From positions 1-6,341 of the forward strand of contig JAQVHG010000131.1 in assembly GCA_028696365.1 (NCBI GenBank): a stretch of 6,341 nt of DNA. The letters run 5' to 3'. This document shows, one piece after another, positions 3,956 through 6,341 of this stretch. A program made the translations under genes and the position numbers. The notes beneath the pieces were generated by a model, which was not told where the DNA came from, did no database searches, and was given only the letters and a program-made list of their open reading frames with translations. This DNA is from Methanofollis sp. Lineage in GTDB: Archaea > Halobacteriota > Methanomicrobia > Methanomicrobiales > Methanofollaceae. Numbering within the stretch: the first letter of the stretch is position 1; every line of letters starts with the position of its first letter.

Positions 3956-6341
3956 CTGGAGGTGACCGAGGCGCCGCTCAACCCTGAGTTTGTACAATAT
4001 CTTGAGGAGAAAGAAACTTCGGCCCCGACCGAACGCATGATGATGTCGGCCGCCCCAATCGAAGAAGGCGACCACACCGACGCACTCTGCGGCGAGGTTC
4101 CCTCGCCGGTGACCGTCGCCTGGCCTGAAGGGAACGAGGTGCAGACCACCTCGGCCTTCAATCCCGCCCCCTCTGAGGGCCGTTACGACCTCCGCGACGA
4201 AGGTCGGGTCGGGTCGGTGAAGGACCAGGGCCACTGCGGGAGTTGCTGGACCTTTGCGGCCATGGGCTCCCTAGAGTCCTCCCTCCTCCCAGGCGAGCTC
4301 TGGGACTTCTCTGAGAACAACCTGAAAAACACCCACGGCCTGGACTATACCCCCAACGACGGCGGGAACGCCTACATGGCCACCGCCTACTTCTCCAGGT
4401 GGTCTGGCCCGGTGAACGAGTCCGACGACCCCTATCACGACTTCGCGGACGTCTCCCCCACAGGGCTCACCGTCCAGAAGCATGTCCAGGACGTCGACTT
4501 CCTCCCGATGCGGGCCCAGAACGACCGCGCCAATGTCACCCTGATCAAGCAGGCGGTCAAGGAGCACGGGGGGGTCTACTCCTCGATGTACTGGTCGAAC
4601 GGGTTCTACGACGAGGGGCATGCAAGTTACTATAACCCCTGGCTCGTCGGCAGCGGCCATGCGGTCCTGATCGTGGGCTGGGACGACACCTACAGCAAAG
4701 ACAACTTCACCTTCGAGCCGCCGGGCGACGGTGCGTTCATCGTGAGGAACTCGTGGAACCCCGACTGGGGCGACGACGGCTACTTCTACCAATCGTATTA
4801 CGACGCCGACCGCGGCTGCAAGGCGGTCTTCACGGCAGAAGACACCAACAACTACCGCGACGTCTACTACCACGACCCCCTGGGCTGGACTTCGGCACTC
4901 GGTCTTGGGAGCGAGACGGCGTACGCCGCCAATGTCTTCACCGCCACCTCAGGCAACAGCCTGGGTGCGATCGGGTTCTTCACTCCTGCGCCGAACGCCG
5001 CCTATGAGGTCTCGGTCTATGTCGACCCGACCGACGGCCCTATCTCAGCGGACGGGCCGATGACGACCATCTCAGGCACCCAGGTCCTGCCTGGCTACCA
5101 CACCCACCCGCTCACGATGCCGGTGCCCCTGGTGCCAGGCCAGACATTCTCGGTGGTCGTGAAACTCACGACGCCGAACTACTACCAGCCCCTGGCGGTT
5201 GAGCGGCCGATCGCAGGGTTCTCGACCGGCGCAGAGGCGTCGGCCGGTGAGAGTTATATCAGCGCTGACGGGGTCGAGTGGGAAGACCTCACCATCGTCG
5301 CACCCAACACCAATGTCTGTCTGAAGGCCTACACGGTCTACGAAGAACCGAGACTCTCGTTCAGCACCGATCAGACATCCCTGAATACGGGCGACGAGGC
5401 CGAGGTTACTATCACCATGAGCCGTGCTCCCTGGGGGCTTGCCGGCTATGAGATGGACGTCTCGGTCGCCGACCCTGAGGTCGCCACCGTGACCGGCGCC
5501 TCATTCCCGGCCTGGGCGGCGCTCAACCTCTCGCGCGAGACCGACGGCGGGCTCATGATGCGGGCGGTCGACCTCAAGGATGCCGTCCGTGCAGGCGACG
5601 AGGACGTCGTGCTCGGCACGGTGAGGGTGAAGGGCCTCATCGGTGGGTCTTCAGATCTCCAGATCGCCGTGCGGCAGATCGATGCCGACGGTGGCGACCT
5701 GGTCACCACCAGGGCGAACACGAGCAATGTCATGGTCAGCCCGGCCGGCGAGACCGAGCAGGCCGAGAAGGTGAACCTTGAGGTGCCTGGATGCACCTTC
5801 GATGGTGAGAATGTCTCGGTCGAGGCCTCTGAAGACGTCCTGGTCTCTGAGGACAGGAGGAGTATCACGCTTCACCAGGGTTCCTTCGACCTGATCATCG
5901 GGACCGCAGGAGAGGTGACCGAGGAAGACGGCACCATCAACGGTAGTGTCGAAAACATCCTCCTCCAGACCAGGCCGCTTGCGGTCAGGTCAGACGAGAC
6001 CGGCGAGGTCCATGGCTCGGTCATGGCGGACCTTGAACGCGTGCCCGAAGGCGCCGCGGTCACCACGGCTCTGAGGACCGAGGCTGGCGGCGACGCGGTG
6101 AAGGGCTTCGAGGCCGCGGCCAGAGGTGAGGGACTGACGATCGACGCCCTTGCTGCCGCTCTTGAGGTCCAGACTGATGGGCTCACCGATGGTGAGGAGA
6201 TCTCAAACGCCACCGTGCTGATGAGCGCCCCGGCCACATGGGTGGAGGCGCACGGCGGTGCGGAGAACATCACGGTCATCCGCTACAACGACGGTGAGGC
6301 CGCACTCCTCGAAACCAGCGCCCAGGAGGGTGAAGACGGTA
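3869..6341 (+). CDS. Secreted papain-family (C1A) cysteine peptidase with lectin-like and cohesin-like domains (3' partial)
   Basis: The frame is open from the ATG at 3869 to the right edge: 824 complete codons and no stop. Residues 1-29 form a signal peptide ending in an A-S-A cleavage motif. Residues ~30-103 are a propeptide-like linker. The C1A peptidase domain (~104-322) has oxyanion Gln120, catalytic Cys126 in QGHCGSCW, His264 in GSGHAVLIVGWDD and Asn294 in RNSWNPDWGDDGYF, so it should be active. A lectin-like domain (~329-490), a cohesin-like domain (~494-625) and a C-terminal surface-protein region (from ~634) follow. The peptidase plus lectin-like order is a known archaeal arrangement. 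It probably hydrolyses proteins or peptides outside the cell. The gene starts 17 bases after the upstream stop, consistent with an operon. There are nine N-glycosylation sequons. Substrate and anchoring are unknown. Confidence 0.93.
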   Translation, partial: MNSNILKGLAGALLCVCLLLWVAAPVASALEVTEAPLNPEFVQYLEEKETSAPTERMMMSAAPIEEGDHTDALCGEVPSPVTVAWPEGNEVQTTSAFNPAPSEGRYDLRDEGRVGSVKDQGHCGSCWTFAAMGSLESSLLPGELWDFSENNLKNTHGLDYTPNDGGNAYMATAYFSRWSGPVNESDDPYHDFADVSPTGLTVQKHVQDVDFLPMRAQNDRANVTLIKQAVKEHGGVYSSMYWSNGFYDEGHASYYNPWLVGSGHAVLIVGWDDTYSKDNFTFEPPGDGAFIVRNSWNPDWGDDGYFYQSYYDADRGCKAVFTAEDTNNYRDVYYHDPLGWTSALGLGSETAYAANVFTATSGNSLGAIGFFTPAPNAAYEVSVYVDPTDGPISADGPMTTISGTQVLPGYHTHPLTMPVPLVPGQTFSVVVKLTTPNYYQPLAVERPIAGFSTGAEASAGESYISADGVEWEDLTIVAPNTNVCLKAYTVYEEPRLSFSTDQTSLNTGDEAEVTITMSRAPWGLAGYEMDVSVADPEVATVTGASFPAWAALNLSRETDGGLMMRAVDLKDAVRAGDEDVVLGTVRVKGLIGGSSDLQIAVRQIDADGGDLVTTRANTSNVMVSPAGETEQAEKVNLEVPGCTFDGENVSVEASEDVLVSEDRRSITLHQGSFDLIIGTAGEVTEEDGTINGSVENILLQTRPLAVRSDETGEVHGSVMADLERVPEGAAVTTALRTEAGGDAVKGFEAAARGEGLTIDALAAALEVQTDGLTDGEEISNATVLMSAPATWVEAHGGAENITVIRYNDGEAALLETSAQEGEDG
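4178..4834 (+). other. C1A (papain-like) peptidase catalytic domain
   Basis: The domain opens with 'RYDLRDEGRVGSVKDQ', the usual N-terminal strand of mature papain-like enzymes. The catalytic Cys codon is at 4244, the His codon at 4658 and the Asn codon at 4748, with the oxyanion Gln at 4226. C123, just before the active site, is the position commonly disulphide-bonded in papains. The domain is about 219 residues, normal for the family. The preceding propeptide is only ~75 residues and I see no ERFNIN-type motif in it, so inhibition before activation may differ from plant and animal papains. Confidence 0.93.
4853..5338 (+). other. Lectin-like beta-sandwich domain following the peptidase
   Basis: Residues ~329-490 begin with 'YRDVYYHDPLGW', continue with 'AYAANVFTATSGNSLGAIGF' and 'YEVSVYVDPTDGP', and end with 'NTNVCLKAYTVYE'. 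From recalled family features this matches the lectin-like domain found C-terminal to C1A peptidases in archaea and bacteria. It is thought to help bind glycans or substrate, but no binding residue can be assigned here. Confidence 0.75.
5348..5743 (+). other. Cohesin-like domain (peptidase protein)
   Basis: Residues ~494-625 start 'PRLSFSTDQTSLNTGDEAEV', with a later 'GLAGYEMDVSVADPEVATV' strand pair and the motif 'EDVVLGTVRVKGL'. Starts, spacing and the late motif align with the cohesin-like domain of the upstream protein (PVISFAPTPATVAAGTE; EDVVLVTLKVKGL), so the two are probably homologous. Cohesin-dockerin pairs are documented in the archaeon Archaeoglobus fulgidus; binding by this copy is untested. 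Confidence 0.68.
5768..6341 (+). other. C-terminal surface-protein region, cut by the window edge
   Basis: Residues ~634-824 open with 'KVNLEVPGCTFDGENVSV' and include 'NATVLMSAPATWVEAHGG' and 'ENITVIRYNDGEAALLET'. The 'WVEAHGG-ENITVIRYNDG' segment resembles the region that precedes PGF-type archaeosortase sorting signals in methanogen surface proteins. If so, the missing C-terminus should carry a PGF motif and a transmembrane helix. This is recall-based and the decisive part lies beyond the window. Confidence 0.5.

Noticed and set aside
3153..3956. 267-codon minus-strand frame spanning the gene junction
   Set aside because: It overlaps the cohesin-like, dockerin-like and signal peptide codons of clearly real genes, and shows no domain or ribosome binding site worth supporting.
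4271..4873. 200-codon minus-strand frame inside the peptidase domain
   Set aside because: It lies fully antisense to the intact catalytic domain and reads as V/G/E-rich shadow sequence.

Overview
The window is GC-rich, gene-dense DNA, most likely from a methanogenic archaeon of the Methanomicrobiales (a Methanofollis- or Methanoculleus-like genome). This placement rests on recalled family resemblance and not on a search. The signs are PKD domains in the 'ANVTxGxAPLxVxF' style, a C-terminal dockerin-like 'DGDGL-ED-NGDG' tail, a secreted papain-like protease with a lectin-like module, abundant N-glycosylation sequons and an archaeal AGGTG ribosome binding site.

Two large, same-strand genes fill the window. 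The first (to 3851) enters from beyond the left edge and lacks its N-terminus. It encodes a giant extracellular modular protein: the end of one beta-sandwich module, then five further sandwich modules alternating with four PKD domains, then a cohesin-like domain and a C-terminal dockerin-like double EF-hand tail. The second starts at 3869, 17 bases after the first stop codon, and runs off the right edge. It encodes a secreted C1A (papain-family) cysteine peptidase with its catalytic Cys, His, Asn and oxyanion Gln all present. Downstream of the peptidase are a lectin-like domain, a cohesin-like domain related to the one in the first gene, and the start of a C-terminal region like those that precede cell-surface sorting signals in methanogens.

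The tight spacing suggests one operon. Both proteins appear to act outside the cell. The first has many adhesion-type modules and a dockerin-like tail but no visible membrane anchor. The second has a signal peptide and is probably surface-attached. A reasonable but unproven model is a cell-surface assembly in which a non-catalytic adhesive protein and a protease are held together or co-displayed through cohesin/dockerin-like modules. No RNA genes, mobile elements, CRISPR arrays, terminators or separate promoters were seen. Apart from the 17-base gap, the whole window is coding.
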